Origin: Hespellia stercorisuis DSM 15480
Lineage (GTDB): Bacteria; Bacillota; Clostridia; Lachnospirales; Lachnospiraceae
Direction: 5' to 3'
Assembly: GCF_900142165.1 (NCBI RefSeq)
Contig: NZ_FQZY01000038.1
Span: 1-42,977 of the forward strand
Length of the DNA stretch: 42,977 nucleotides
The translations under genes and the position numbers were made by a program. Position 1 is the stretch's first letter, and each line of letters starts with the position of its first letter. The notes below the pieces were generated by a model, which worked only from the letters and a program-made list of their open reading frames with translations, was not told the DNA's origin and did not search any database. This document shows positions 7,653 through 15,883 of the stretch, one piece after another.

Positions 7653-8312
7653 ATGAACTGGGAATACATACAAACATACCTGCCGATGTATGAAAAGGCG
7701 GCACTGCTTACTCTGAAACTGGGAATTGCCGGAATCCTTCTTGCGATTCTGGTGGGTCTGTTCTGTGCGGTGATCCAATATTACCGGATACCGGTGCTCA
7801 GAAGAATTGTGGCAGTTTATATAGAATTAAGCAGAAATACACCGCTTCTCGTACAATTATTCTTCCTATATTATGGGCTGCCGAAAATCGGTATTGCGAC
7901 AGATGCACAAATGTGTGGAATTGCAGGATTGACATTCTTAGGTGGAAGTTACATGGCGGAAAGTTTTCGAAGCGGGTTTGAGGCTGTTGAGAAGATACAG
8001 GAAGAAAGTGCGCTCAGTCTGGGAATGAACTCCTGCCAGGTCATGCGCTATGTGATATTGCCGCAGGCGGTTTCCGTCAGTGTTCCTGCATTTCTGGCGA
8101 ATATAATCTTTCTGTTGAAAGAGACGAGTGTATTTTCAGCGATCAGCCTGATGGATTTGATGTTTACGGCGAAGGATCTCATAGGGTTATACTATAAGAC
8201 AACAGAAAGTCTGGTGCTGTTAGTGGCGTTCTACCTGATGATTCTTCTGCCGGTATCACTTTTGGGAGCATGGCTGGAGAGGAGGGTGCGGTATGCCGGA
8301 TTTGGGAATTAA
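7653..8312 (+). CDS. Polar amino-acid ABC transporter permease (probable cysteine/cystine importer), subunit 1
   Basis: A 219-aa HisM/GlnP-family permease. The segment ELSRNTPLLVQLFFLYYGLP (about 50-69) is diagnostic of polar amino-acid importers. The EAA-type loop with EESALSLGMNSCQVMRYVILPQA is visible in the second half. It pairs with the next permease as a heterodimer; the two genes overlap by 20 nt. Position directly after metQ and the resemblance of the cognate binding protein at 9821 to cysteine-binding proteins suggest that cysteine or cystine is the substrate. Other polar amino acids cannot be excluded. Confidence 0.85.
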   Translation: MNWEYIQTYLPMYEKAALLTLKLGIAGILLAILVGLFCAVIQYYRIPVLRRIVAVYIELSRNTPLLVQLFFLYYGLPKIGIATDAQMCGIAGLTFLGGSYMAESFRSGFEAVEKIQEESALSLGMNSCQVMRYVILPQAVSVSVPAFLANIIFLLKETSVFSAISLMDLMFTAKDLIGLYYKTTESLVLLVAFYLMILLPVSLLGAWLERRVRYAGFGN

Positions 8313-8967
8313 TGTATTACTAAAGGGCAGCAACCTTCTCAGACTTCTCGGCGGACTCGGTGTGGCGCTTCGCATCAGCCTGATTGCGGTTGCAGTCAGC
8401 ATTCCGCTGGGGATTCTGCTGGGAACGCTGATGACCGGGAAAAATGTTGTCATAAAGTTCATTCTGAAATTATATCTGGAATTTATACGGATCATGCCGC
8501 AGCTGGTACTTTTATTTATCGTGTTTTTTGGCAGCACACGGATGTTTGGTTGGCAGCCTACCGGTGAGTTATCAGCGATCATAGTTTTTACCCTCTGGGG
8601 TGCGGCGGAAATGAGCGATCTGGTCAGAGGTGCACTGATCAGTATACCGGTGCATCAATATGAAAGCAGTGAGGCACTTGGTCTGAGCAGATTTCAGACG
8701 TACCGGTACGTGATCATCCCTCAGACGGTGCGCAGATTGATTCCATTATCGATCAATCTGATTACGAGGATGATCAAGACAACAAGTCTGATTCTGATGA
8801 TTGGAGTTGTGGAGATGATCAAGGTGGCACAGCAGATTATCGAGGCAAACAGAATGGCAAGTCCCAATGCAGCGTTTGGAATATATCTGGTAGTGTTTTT
8901 CCTGTATTTTCTGGCGTGCTGGCCCATCAGTCTGATGGCAAAATATCTGGAACAAAAATGGAGGTGA
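8293..8967 (+). CDS. Polar amino-acid ABC transporter permease, subunit 2
   Basis: A 224-aa HisM/GlnP-family permease with the typical segment [20 protein letters not shown] and the EAA loop [22 protein letters not shown]. It overlaps the preceding permease gene by 20 nt and its TGA overlaps the ribosome binding site of the next ATPase gene, so all four genes 7653-10744 are tightly coupled. It is the second membrane half of the importer. Confidence 0.85.
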   Translation: MPDLGINVLLKGSNLLRLLGGLGVALRISLIAVAVSIPLGILLGTLMTGKNVVIKFILKLYLEFIRIMPQLVLLFIVFFGSTRMFGWQPTGELSAIIVFTLWGAAEMSDLVRGALISIPVHQYESSEALGLSRFQTYRYVIIPQTVRRLIPLSINLITRMIKTTSLILMIGVVEMIKVAQQIIEANRMASPNAAFGIYLVVFFLYFLACWPISLMAKYLEQKWR

Positions 8968-8972
8968 GAGCG

Positions 8973-9737
8973 GTGGAACAACAGATACTGACGGTCAGTC
9001 ATCTGAAAAAAGAATATGAGGATCACCTGATTTTAAACGATGTGGATTTGGTCGTGAAAAAGGGAGAAGTGGTGGTGATTATCGGACCCAGCGGATGCGG
9101 AAAGAGTACACTGCTTCGATGCCTGAACGGCCTGGAGAAGATTCAGAGCGGATCCATAAAATTACGGGAAGAAAGCATAGAAGCGGAGGGCACGAATCTG
9201 GTCCAGATCCGGCAGAAGATAGGAATGGTGTTTCAGAATTACGAATTGTTTCCGCATCTCACGGTTCTGGATAATATCATGCTGGCTCCGTTGAAGGTAC
9301 AGAAGCGTGAGAAAGCCGCCGTGAAGGAGGAGGCACAAAAGCTCCTGGAACGGGTGGGCCTGAAGGATAAGGCGGACAGCTATCCGAGGCAGTTGTCCGG
9401 AGGACAGAAACAGAGAGTCGCTATTGTCCGGGCTCTTTGCATGAATCCGGAGATTCTGCTCTTTGACGAAGTCACGGCAGCACTCGACCCGGAGATGGTG
9501 CGGGAGGTTCTGGATGTCATGCTGGAGCTTGCAAGACAGAAGCGTACGATGATTATTGTGACACATGAAATGCAGTTTGCCAAGGCAGTGGCAGACAGAG
9601 TGCTCTTCCTTGATGAAGGAAAGATTCTGGAGGCGGGAACGCCGGAGGAGATCTTTGCACATCCAAAGAAAGAGCGGACAAAACAGTTTTTAAATATATT
9701 TGAATTTGAGGCCGTGCGAAACCAGGAGGTTGTATAG
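8973..9737 (+). CDS. Polar amino-acid ABC transporter ATP-binding protein
   Basis: About 254 aa, the standard length for GlnQ/HisP-type ATPases. Walker A is GPSGCGKST, the Q-loop region is [19 protein letters not shown], the signature is [15 protein letters not shown] and Walker B is [13 protein letters not shown]. The GTG at 8973 is chosen because GGAGGTGA lies 5 nt upstream; an in-frame ATG at 8958 would place the ribosome binding site inside the gene. It powers the permease pair encoded just upstream. Confidence 0.9.
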   Translation: MEQQILTVSHLKKEYEDHLILNDVDLVVKKGEVVVIIGPSGCGKSTLLRCLNGLEKIQSGSIKLREESIEAEGTNLVQIRQKIGMVFQNYELFPHLTVLDNIMLAPLKVQKREKAAVKEEAQKLLERVGLKDKADSYPRQLSGGQKQRVAIVRALCMNPEILLFDEVTAALDPEMVREVLDVMLELARQKRTMIIVTHEMQFAKAVADRVLFLDEGKILEAGTPEEIFAHPKKERTKQFLNIFEFEAVRNQEVV

Positions 9738-9820
9738 CCTTTCAAAGAAGCGGCGGAGTGAATTTAGAGTCTCCACGTCAGGAGCAGTGTAAAAATAAAG
9801 GAATTATGGAGGAAATCAGA

Positions 9821-10744
9821 ATGATAAAAAATTTTAAAAAACTTACGGCAATCGGGGCAGCAGTGGCACTGACACTTGGTCTTACAGCATGCGGAGGTTC
9901 CGGGGGAGCAGCGGCTTCAGCCGGATCGACAGGTGCGGCGGGAACGGAACTGGCATCGGGCTCAGCAGAGAATACGTCAAAAAGCGGGCAGGTGTTTCGC
10001 ACGTTAGACGAAATCAAGGAGAGCGGAGAAATTAATATCGGAGTATTTTCAGACAAAAGTCCTTTCGGTTACGTAGATGAAAACGGGGATTATCAAGGAT
10101 ATGATATCTATTTCGCAGACAGACTCGCGAAGGATCTGGGTGTGAAGGCCAATTACGTTTCCACAGAGGCAGCAAACCGTATCGAATATCTGCAGACCGG
10201 AAAAGTGGATGTGATACTGGCAAACTTTACGGTGACGGATGAAAGAAAAGAGGAGGTGGATTTTGCACTTCCGTACATGAATGTATCCCTTGGTGTTGTT
10301 TCACCGTCGGACAAAGTGGTGAAAAGCTTAGATGATCTGACTGCCGATGATCCGGTCATTGTGATCTCCGGAACAACAGCAGAGACATATCTCATTGAAA
10401 ACTATCCGAATCTGACACTCCAGAAATATGATACCTATGCCAACGCCAAGAATGCACTGGAGAATGGAAACGGCGTTGCCTGGGTCAACGACAATACGGA
10501 GGTTCTTGCATTTGCCAGTGAAAACGATGGTTACGAAGTCGGCATCGCGACATTGGGGAGCAAGGACACCATCGCACCGGCAGTGACAAAAGAAAATCAG
10601 ACACTTCTCGATGCAATTAACGGGGAAATCAAGAGTCTGGGAGAAGAGCAGTTCTTCCACAAGGATTATGAAGAGACTCTGGTGGATACCTATGGTGCAG
10701 ATTATGAGGATGAGCTGGTCGTAGAAGGCGGCGTGACAGAGTAA
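9821..10744 (+). CDS. Family 3 amino-acid-binding lipoprotein, probably cysteine-binding
   Basis: A 307-aa lipoprotein: signal peptide with lipobox LTAC (Cys24), then a Gly/Ala/Ser-rich linker. The mature domain belongs to the family 3 (SBP_bac_3) binding proteins. IGVFSDKSPFGYVDENGDYQ, EAANRIEYLQTGKVDVILAN and FALPYMNVSLGVV closely follow the pattern of cysteine-binding proteins of the CjaA type, which I recall from family knowledge; Arg in ANRIEY would bind the substrate carboxylate. The ATG at 9821 follows GGAGGAA at 7 nt, so earlier in-frame starts are rejected. It is last in the met/cys uptake unit, and I infer cysteine as ligand from motif resemblance and context. Confidence 0.8.
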   Translation: MIKNFKKLTAIGAAVALTLGLTACGGSGGAAASAGSTGAAGTELASGSAENTSKSGQVFRTLDEIKESGEINIGVFSDKSPFGYVDENGDYQGYDIYFADRLAKDLGVKANYVSTEAANRIEYLQTGKVDVILANFTVTDERKEEVDFALPYMNVSLGVVSPSDKVVKSLDDLTADDPVIVISGTTAETYLIENYPNLTLQKYDTYANAKNALENGNGVAWVNDNTEVLAFASENDGYEVGIATLGSKDTIAPAVTKENQTLLDAINGEIKSLGEEQFFHKDYEETLVDTYGADYEDELVVEGGVTE

Positions 10745-10799
10745 ACGAGTGCGGATGGCAGAGTAGAGGGCGGCGTGACAGACCAGTACGGATGACAGA
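10721..10799 (+). repeat. Imperfect direct repeat spanning the binding-protein stop codon
   Basis: GTAGARGGCGGCGTGACAGA occurs at 10721-10740 and again at 10763-10782, and AGTRCGGATGRCAGA occurs at 10748 and 10785. The first copy encodes the last residues of the binding protein. This looks like a small partial duplication of the gene end and its downstream flank. Confidence 0.6.
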
Positions 10800-10806
10800 A
10801 CATAGA

Positions 10807-10835
10807 ATGACAAAAGCAGCCGGGCGGAATATAAT
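10807..10835 (+). promoter_or_regulatory. Putative promoter of the SOD-like gene
   Basis: ATGACA (10807-10812), 17 nt, TATAAT (10830-10835), 19 nt before the SOD-like ATG. The -10 is perfect and the -35 matches five of six positions. A very short leader is implied. Confidence 0.55.
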
Positions 10836-10853
10836 GAATAAAAAAGGTGTTTT

Positions 10854-11363
10854 ATGCGCGACAATACACCCGGAACAGTTTTTACCGCTATTTTAAATAA
10901 AATGCATCCGAAAGCGATGGCATGGATTCAGGGGAATACCGATTATCCCCAACTGAGCGGGCTGGTGAAGTTCTACGATACCCCTTATGCAGGAGTACTG
11001 ATAGAAGCTGAGATCTTCGGCCTCCCAAAGAATAATGACAGAGGAGATACCGGTTATTATGCGATGCATATTCATGAAAAAGGAGACTGCAGGATTCCGT
11101 TTGATCAGACGGGAGACCACTATTCCAGAGAGCCGGCCCCGCATCCGTACCACAGCGGCGACATGCTGCCATTGCTTGGAAATAAAGGTTATGCCTGGTC
11201 GGCTTTCTACGACAGCAGGATCACGATCGAAGAAATTATCGGGCGTTCGGTTATTGTACACGGGCATCCGGACGACTTCACGACACAGCCCTCGGGAAAT
11301 GCCGGGGAGAAAATAGGATGTGGTGTTATCCGTGAGGAGGATGTGAAAGACAGATACATGTGA
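10854..11363 (+). CDS. Cu/Zn superoxide dismutase family protein, apparently cytoplasmic
   Basis: A 169-aa protein with recognisable Cu/Zn SOD ligands: HIH (H72, H74), H89, H97, H100, D103 and H136, plus the disulfide pair C79 (HEKGDC) and C156 (GCGVI) and the GNAG segment. Spacings 72-74, 74-89, 89-97 and 100-103 equal those of bovine SOD1 H46-H48, H48-H63, H63-H71 and H80-D83. The zinc-loop stretch between H97 and H100 is about six residues shorter, and the guiding Arg of GNAGxR is Lys here. No signal peptide or lipobox is visible, whereas most bacterial SodC proteins are exported. An AAAGGTG site precedes the ATG. It has its own promoter and terminator. Dismutase activity is likely but unproven; a metal-binding or redox role is possible. 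Confidence 0.8.
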   Translation: MRDNTPGTVFTAILNKMHPKAMAWIQGNTDYPQLSGLVKFYDTPYAGVLIEAEIFGLPKNNDRGDTGYYAMHIHEKGDCRIPFDQTGDHYSREPAPHPYHSGDMLPLLGNKGYAWSAFYDSRITIEEIIGRSVIVHGHPDDFTTQPSGNAGEKIGCGVIREEDVKDRYM

Positions 11364-11381
11364 TACGCCTGAACGGTGAAG

Positions 11382-11440
11382 AAAAAAATGCAATATATTT
11401 GACAGCAAAACAGACTGCTGCAGATGTATTGCATTTTTTT
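11382..11440 (+). terminator. Terminator after the SOD-like gene
   Basis: AAAAAAATGCAATA (11382-11395) pairs with TATTGCATTTTTTT (11427-11440), with about 31 nt between them. The T-rich 3' arm and the A-rich 5' arm suggest it may work from both strands. Confidence 0.7.
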
Positions 11441-11478
11441 TCGAGAGAAAGCAGGGAAAATGGGAGGGATACATTTGA

Positions 11479-11507
11479 TTGTAATAAAGTGTGGAGTTGA
11501 GTATAAT
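11479..11507 (+). promoter_or_regulatory. Putative promoter of the glycosyltransferase/alpha-glucosidase pair
   Basis: TTGTAA (11479-11484), 17 nt, TATAAT (11502-11507), about 50 nt before the glycosyltransferase ATG. Confidence 0.6.
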
Positions 11508-11558
11508 TAGAGAGGAAAAGAAGTATTGGATGCGGCAAAAAAGAAAGGACAATTTCAA

Positions 11559-12932
11559 ATGAAAGTATGCTTATTAAACGATTCCTTTCCACCCGTCATT
11601 GACGGTGTGGCAAATGTTGTTATGAATTACGCAAAAATTCTGCAGAATCAGAATCTGGCGGAGGTTCTGGTGGGAACGCCGGAGTATCCGGGAACAGACT
11701 ACTCGGTCTATCCGTATCGGGTGGTTCCCTACCAGAGCTTTGATACCACAAAAATCGTGAAGGGGTACCGTGCGGGAAATCCGCTGGACATTAAGGAATT
11801 GGGGGATATGGCTGAGTTTGAACCGGATATCATTCACAGTCACTGTCCGGTTTCCTCCACAGTACTGGCCAGAATGCTCCGCGCGAGAACAGACGCTCCG
11901 CTGGTATTTACGTATCACACAAAATTTGATGTGGACATTGCAAAAGCAGTGAAGTCCCGGTTTATCCAGCGGACGGCAATTGAGGCACTTGTCAGCAATA
12001 TTGAGGCCTGCGACGAGGTCTGGGTCGTGAGTCACGGCGCGGGGGAGAATCTCCGCTCACTCGGATTTGAGGGGGATTACCGCGTGGTAAATAACGGTGT
12101 GGATTTTGCAAAAGGGAGAGTGGATTCTGCACAGGTGGCACAGGTGACGGCAGGTTATGATCTGCCGCCGGATATTCCGGTGTTTTTATTCGTGGGACGT
12201 ATCATCAAGTACAAAGGACTTCCGCTGATTCTGGATGCGCTCGCAAAGCTTGCGGATAGCGGGCAGGATTTCCGTATGGTATTTGTGGGAAGTGGACCGG
12301 ATGAGGAGGAACTGAAGGGGAAGGCCAGAGAATACGGACTTTTTGAAAAAACAGATCGCAGCAGACCGGGTGCATGCATATTTACTGGACCGGTATATGA
12401 CCGTGATAAGCTTCGCGCGTGGAACACCCGGGCGGATTTGTTCTTGTTTCCGTCGACCTATGACACAAATGGGATCGTTGTCAGGGAGGCTGCGGCATGC
12501 GGGCTTGCGAGTGTTCTGATTCAGGGGAGCTGTGCCGCGGAGGGGATCACACATGATCGGAACGGATTCATCATTGAGGAGACCGCCGAAGCGATGTGTG
12601 CGCTGCTCCGGGACGTGTGCAGGGACATGCCTCATGTGAGTCAGGTGGGAGAGAATGCCATGAACGAGATCTATATTTCCTGGGATGAGAGTGTGCATGA
12701 GGCGCATGAGCGGTATGGGCAGATCATCGACGCAAAGAAGAGCGGACAGATGCTCAGGAAAAGTGAGATGGTGGCAGAACATTTCCGGGAATTTACGGCG
12801 GAACTGCTGGAGGATACGCAGGAGATGCTGGCGCGTCCCAGACGCCTGTTTTCCGACATGCGAGACAATGTGAGTGAAGCGGGCGGGGAACTCCGGGATG
12901 AAATCAGGGAAGAATTTGAAAAGTGGTTTTAG
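11559..12932 (+). CDS. GT4-family glycosyltransferase
   Basis: A 457-aa GT-B fold glycosyltransferase. The N-terminal domain starts MKVCLLNDSFPPVIDGVANV, with the glycine-containing donor/acceptor loop typical of GT4 diacylglycerol glucosyltransferases, followed by PDIIHSHCPVSSTVLARM and FTYHTKFD. The C-terminal donor-binding domain has FLFVGRIIKYKGLPLILDAL and the acidic pair region VREAAACGLASVLI (counterpart of the EX7E motif). The last ~60 residues form a charged helical extension. Resemblance is closest to enzymes making glucosyl-diacylglycerol, so a membrane glycolipid role is plausible but the acceptor is uncertain. ATG 11559 follows AAAGGA. It ends 23 nt before the GH13 gene. Confidence 0.8.
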   Translation: MKVCLLNDSFPPVIDGVANVVMNYAKILQNQNLAEVLVGTPEYPGTDYSVYPYRVVPYQSFDTTKIVKGYRAGNPLDIKELGDMAEFEPDIIHSHCPVSSTVLARMLRARTDAPLVFTYHTKFDVDIAKAVKSRFIQRTAIEALVSNIEACDEVWVVSHGAGENLRSLGFEGDYRVVNNGVDFAKGRVDSAQVAQVTAGYDLPPDIPVFLFVGRIIKYKGLPLILDALAKLADSGQDFRMVFVGSGPDEEELKGKAREYGLFEKTDRSRPGACIFTGPVYDRDKLRAWNTRADLFLFPSTYDTNGIVVREAAACGLASVLIQGSCAAEGITHDRNGFIIEETAEAMCALLRDVCRDMPHVSQVGENAMNEIYISWDESVHEAHERYGQIIDAKKSGQMLRKSEMVAEHFREFTAELLEDTQEMLARPRRLFSDMRDNVSEAGGELRDEIREEFEKWF

Positions 12933-12955
12933 ATACTGAAAATCGAGGTGAGAAC

Positions 12956-14644
12956 ATGGAAAAAGACTGGTATAAGCGAATGTCTTTTTATCAGATCTGG
13001 ATACGCAGCTTTTACGATGGAAATGGGGACGGAATAGGTGATCTCGCGGGAGTATACGAAAAACTCCCGTATATTCAGTCACTTGGTGTGGATGGCATCT
13101 GGTTTTCGCCGCTGTACCCGTCGCCCAATGCAGACTTTGGATATGATATTTCTGATTATAAAAATATTCATCCGGATTATGGAGATTTAGAACAGTTTCA
13201 AAAGGTGCTCGACCGGGCACATGAGATGGGAATGAAGGTGATTATGGATCTGGTGATCAACCATACGTCTGATGAGCATCCCTGGTTTGTGGAGAGCAGA
13301 AAGAGCAGGGACAACCCATACAGTGACTACTATATATGGAAGGATGCCAAAAATGGCAGGCTGCCCAATAACTGGAACAGTCTGTTTGAGGGGAAGGCGT
13401 GGGAGTATGCGCCGGAGCGGAATCAGTATTATCTTCATTTGTTTGCGAAGAAACAGCCGGACCTGAACATGGATAATCCGAAGGTGCGGGAGGAAGTGAA
13501 GGAGATTATGCGTTTCTGGCTGTCTATGGGAGTGGACGGCTTTCGCGAGGACGTGATCACATTTATATCGAAGGCGGACGGACTTCCGAATGGTCTGCCC
13601 CTCATCCCGGCGGCCAACGGAATGCATCTATATAAAGACGGTCCGCATATTCATGAATATCTCGCAGAGTTTCGAAAGGTATGCGAGGAATACGACTGTT
13701 TTCAGCTGGGGGAAGGTCCGATGACGACCACTGAATCCGCGTTGTCCTACATGACGGGCGAGAAAAAATCGCTGGATCTGATGTTTCATTTTGATCATAT
13801 GATGGCAGACTGTCTGTTCACGGAATATATACAGCGGCCGTTTAAGCTGACGCGGCTCAAGCGCGCCTTTCGGAAATGGCAGCACGCGCTCAACGGCAAG
13901 GCGTGGAATACACTCTATTTGGAAAATCATGATCATCCGCGGGTCATCAGCCGTTATGGAAATGAAGCGTTTGTGCGGGAGAGCGGAACCATGCTTGCAG
14001 TCTGCTACCTGTTTCAGCAGGGAACGCCCTTTGTCTATCAGGGGCAGGAGATCGGGATGCTCAACATCCACCTCGATTCTATTGATCAGTACATGGATGT
14101 GTCTTCCAAAAATAATTATCACAGCTTTCATCGGAGGGAGAGCAGGGAAAAACGGATGGCCAGGATCCACGCGTCGAGTCGTGATTCCTCCAGAACACCG
14201 ATGCAGTGGAACGATTCGTCCAATGCCGGTTTTACGACGGGAACGCCCTGGTTTTATGTGAACCCCAATTATAAAGAAATCAATGTGGAAAAAGAAGAAC
14301 GGGAACCGGACAGCATTTTGAATTTTTATCGCAGATGCCTGCACTACCGGAAGAAAAGCGAGACGGCACTGTGGGGGGATTACCGGGAATTTCGAAAGTA
14401 TGATAACCGCATCTATATGTATGAGCGCCGCTATCATGGAAAGAGCCTGCTGATCGTGTGTTCCTTCAGCACCAAAAATCTGAGGTGGAGAATGCCGAAA
14501 GAATGCCGGGGATGGCGGAAAAAGCTGGTTTTGTGCAACTACGGGAAAAGCGGCGGGAAAGGCAGCAGGAAAAATGGGGCTGGAAAAACATGGAGACTGC
14601 TGCGACCGTATGAGGCCAGAGTTTACGAGATGGACTGTCCGTAA
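12956..14644 (+). CDS. GH13 alpha-glucosidase / oligo-1,6-glucosidase
   Basis: A 562-aa GH13 enzyme of the oligo-1,6-glucosidase/alpha-glucosidase type with no signal peptide, hence cytoplasmic. Conserved regions in order: YQIWIRSFYDGNGDGIGDL near the N-terminus, DLVINHTSDEHPWF (region I), GVDGFREDVI with the nucleophile Asp (region II), LGEGP with the acid/base Glu (region III) and ENHDHPR with the transition-state Asp (region IV). The residue before the nucleophile is Glu rather than the common Met. It should release glucose from alpha-linked oligosaccharides. The ATG at 12956 follows GAGGTGAG. It is cotranscribed with the glycosyltransferase upstream. The C-terminus is Lys/Gly-rich. Confidence 0.88.
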   Translation: MEKDWYKRMSFYQIWIRSFYDGNGDGIGDLAGVYEKLPYIQSLGVDGIWFSPLYPSPNADFGYDISDYKNIHPDYGDLEQFQKVLDRAHEMGMKVIMDLVINHTSDEHPWFVESRKSRDNPYSDYYIWKDAKNGRLPNNWNSLFEGKAWEYAPERNQYYLHLFAKKQPDLNMDNPKVREEVKEIMRFWLSMGVDGFREDVITFISKADGLPNGLPLIPAANGMHLYKDGPHIHEYLAEFRKVCEEYDCFQLGEGPMTTTESALSYMTGEKKSLDLMFHFDHMMADCLFTEYIQRPFKLTRLKRAFRKWQHALNGKAWNTLYLENHDHPRVISRYGNEAFVRESGTMLAVCYLFQQGTPFVYQGQEIGMLNIHLDSIDQYMDVSSKNNYHSFHRRESREKRMARIHASSRDSSRTPMQWNDSSNAGFTTGTPWFYVNPNYKEINVEKEEREPDSILNFYRRCLHYRKKSETALWGDYREFRKYDNRIYMYERRYHGKSLLIVCSFSTKNLRWRMPKECRGWRKKLVLCNYGKSGGKGSRKNGAGKTWRLLRPYEARVYEMDCP

Positions 14645-14850
14645 GTAAATCCTGCATTTCAATTGTGCAGAGCACAGAAGTATACAGTCCCGTCTGCCGC
14701 CGGGAAAATATTCCATTCATGTTTATAGAAGAAAAAATATAAAAACCGTCAGTTCAGGATTTAAAGCCCTTTTTTTGCTATATTTAATATAAAAAAATGG
14801 AATAATATACTAATATTTAGACCGAATTAACTCTGAAAAAATAATTGTTC

Positions 14851-14879
14851 TTGTATTTGCTGTGCTTTTTTTATATAAT
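14851..14879 (+). promoter_or_regulatory. Putative promoter of the opp operon
   Basis: TTGTAT (14851-14856), 17 nt, TATAAT (14874-14879), about 65 nt before oppB. The rest of the 14645-14944 gap is AT-rich; no clear terminator for the GH13 gene or other structure was seen. Confidence 0.6.
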
Positions 14880-14944
14880 AAAGGTTATATACCGTTTTAA
14901 GACGGGCAAAATGTACAAGTAGAAATGAAGGAGAGAGGCAACAA

Positions 14945-15862
14945 ATGAAGAAATATGTTATCAAACGTGTTTTAATGGCGATTGTTACGGTGTTTATCGT
15001 AGCGACGCTGACTTTCTTTCTGATGAATCTGGTTCCCGGAGGACCATTTATGTCGGAGAAAGCAATCAGTCCGCAGGCACAGGCCGCACTCGAGGCGAAG
15101 TATGGTTTGGATAAACCATTGGGACAGCAATATATTACATATATGACAGACGCGCTTCACGGAGATTTTGGGGATAGCCTGAAGCAGCGTGGACGTACAG
15201 TGACACAGATTATTCTATCTAAATTTCCAGTTTCAGCAAAGGTGGGAGGACTGGCAATACTTGTGGCAGTCTGTCTCGGTATACCGCTGGGCTGTATTGC
15301 GGCACTGAACAGAGGGAAGTTTCTGGATAATCTGATCAGCGTCATATCGACCTGTGGTATCGCAGTGCCAAGTTTTGTTATTTGTACACTGCTGATGTAT
15401 TTCTTAGGAGTACACCTGAAGTTACTTCCGACCTTCGGGCTAGCCTCCTGGAAAAATTATATTATGCCGGTTGCATCGCTGGCATTCTATCCAACGGCAT
15501 ACATTATGCGTCTGATGCGTTCTTCCATGCTGGATGTTCTAGGACAGGATTATATGAGAACAGCACGTGCCAAGGGTCTGACACAGTTTATCAGCTTGTT
15601 TAAGCATGCACTGCGTAATGCAGTCCTTCCTGTTGTTACTTATTTGGGACCAATGATGGCTTATACTTTAACTGGAAGCTTTGTTGTGGAGAAAATCTTC
15701 ACGATTCCTGGGCTTGGAAGCCAGTTTATCGGTTCCATCAACAACCGTGACTACCCAATCATTATGGGAACAACCATTTTCCTTGCAACACTGATGATCG
15801 TCATGAACGTGTTGGTGGATATTGTCTATAAGCTGGTTGATCCACGTATTAAGTTAAAGTAG
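14945..15862 (+). CDS. oppB: Oligopeptide ABC transporter permease OppB
   Basis: A 305-aa permease of the OppB/DppB family. The N-terminal membrane segment is followed by the characteristic FFLMNLVPGGPF and LGLDKPL-type region (KYGLDKPLGQQYITYM, about 50-66). The EAA loop with YMRTARAKGL and the segment GSFVVEKIFTIPGLGSQF are visible in the second half. With OppC it forms the channel for peptides of a few residues. First gene of the oppBCDFA operon, 21 nt upstream of oppC. Confidence 0.92.
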   Translation: MKKYVIKRVLMAIVTVFIVATLTFFLMNLVPGGPFMSEKAISPQAQAALEAKYGLDKPLGQQYITYMTDALHGDFGDSLKQRGRTVTQIILSKFPVSAKVGGLAILVAVCLGIPLGCIAALNRGKFLDNLISVISTCGIAVPSFVICTLLMYFLGVHLKLLPTFGLASWKNYIMPVASLAFYPTAYIMRLMRSSMLDVLGQDYMRTARAKGLTQFISLFKHALRNAVLPVVTYLGPMMAYTLTGSFVVEKIFTIPGLGSQFIGSINNRDYPIIMGTTIFLATLMIVMNVLVDIVYKLVDPRIKLK

Positions 15863-15883
15863 AAGGAAGGATAGAGATAGAAG

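Noticed and set aside
13628-14716. 362-codon open frame on the minus strand
   Set aside because: It lies opposite the clear GH13 gene, has no family resemblance and no ribosome binding site; it is a frame shadow.
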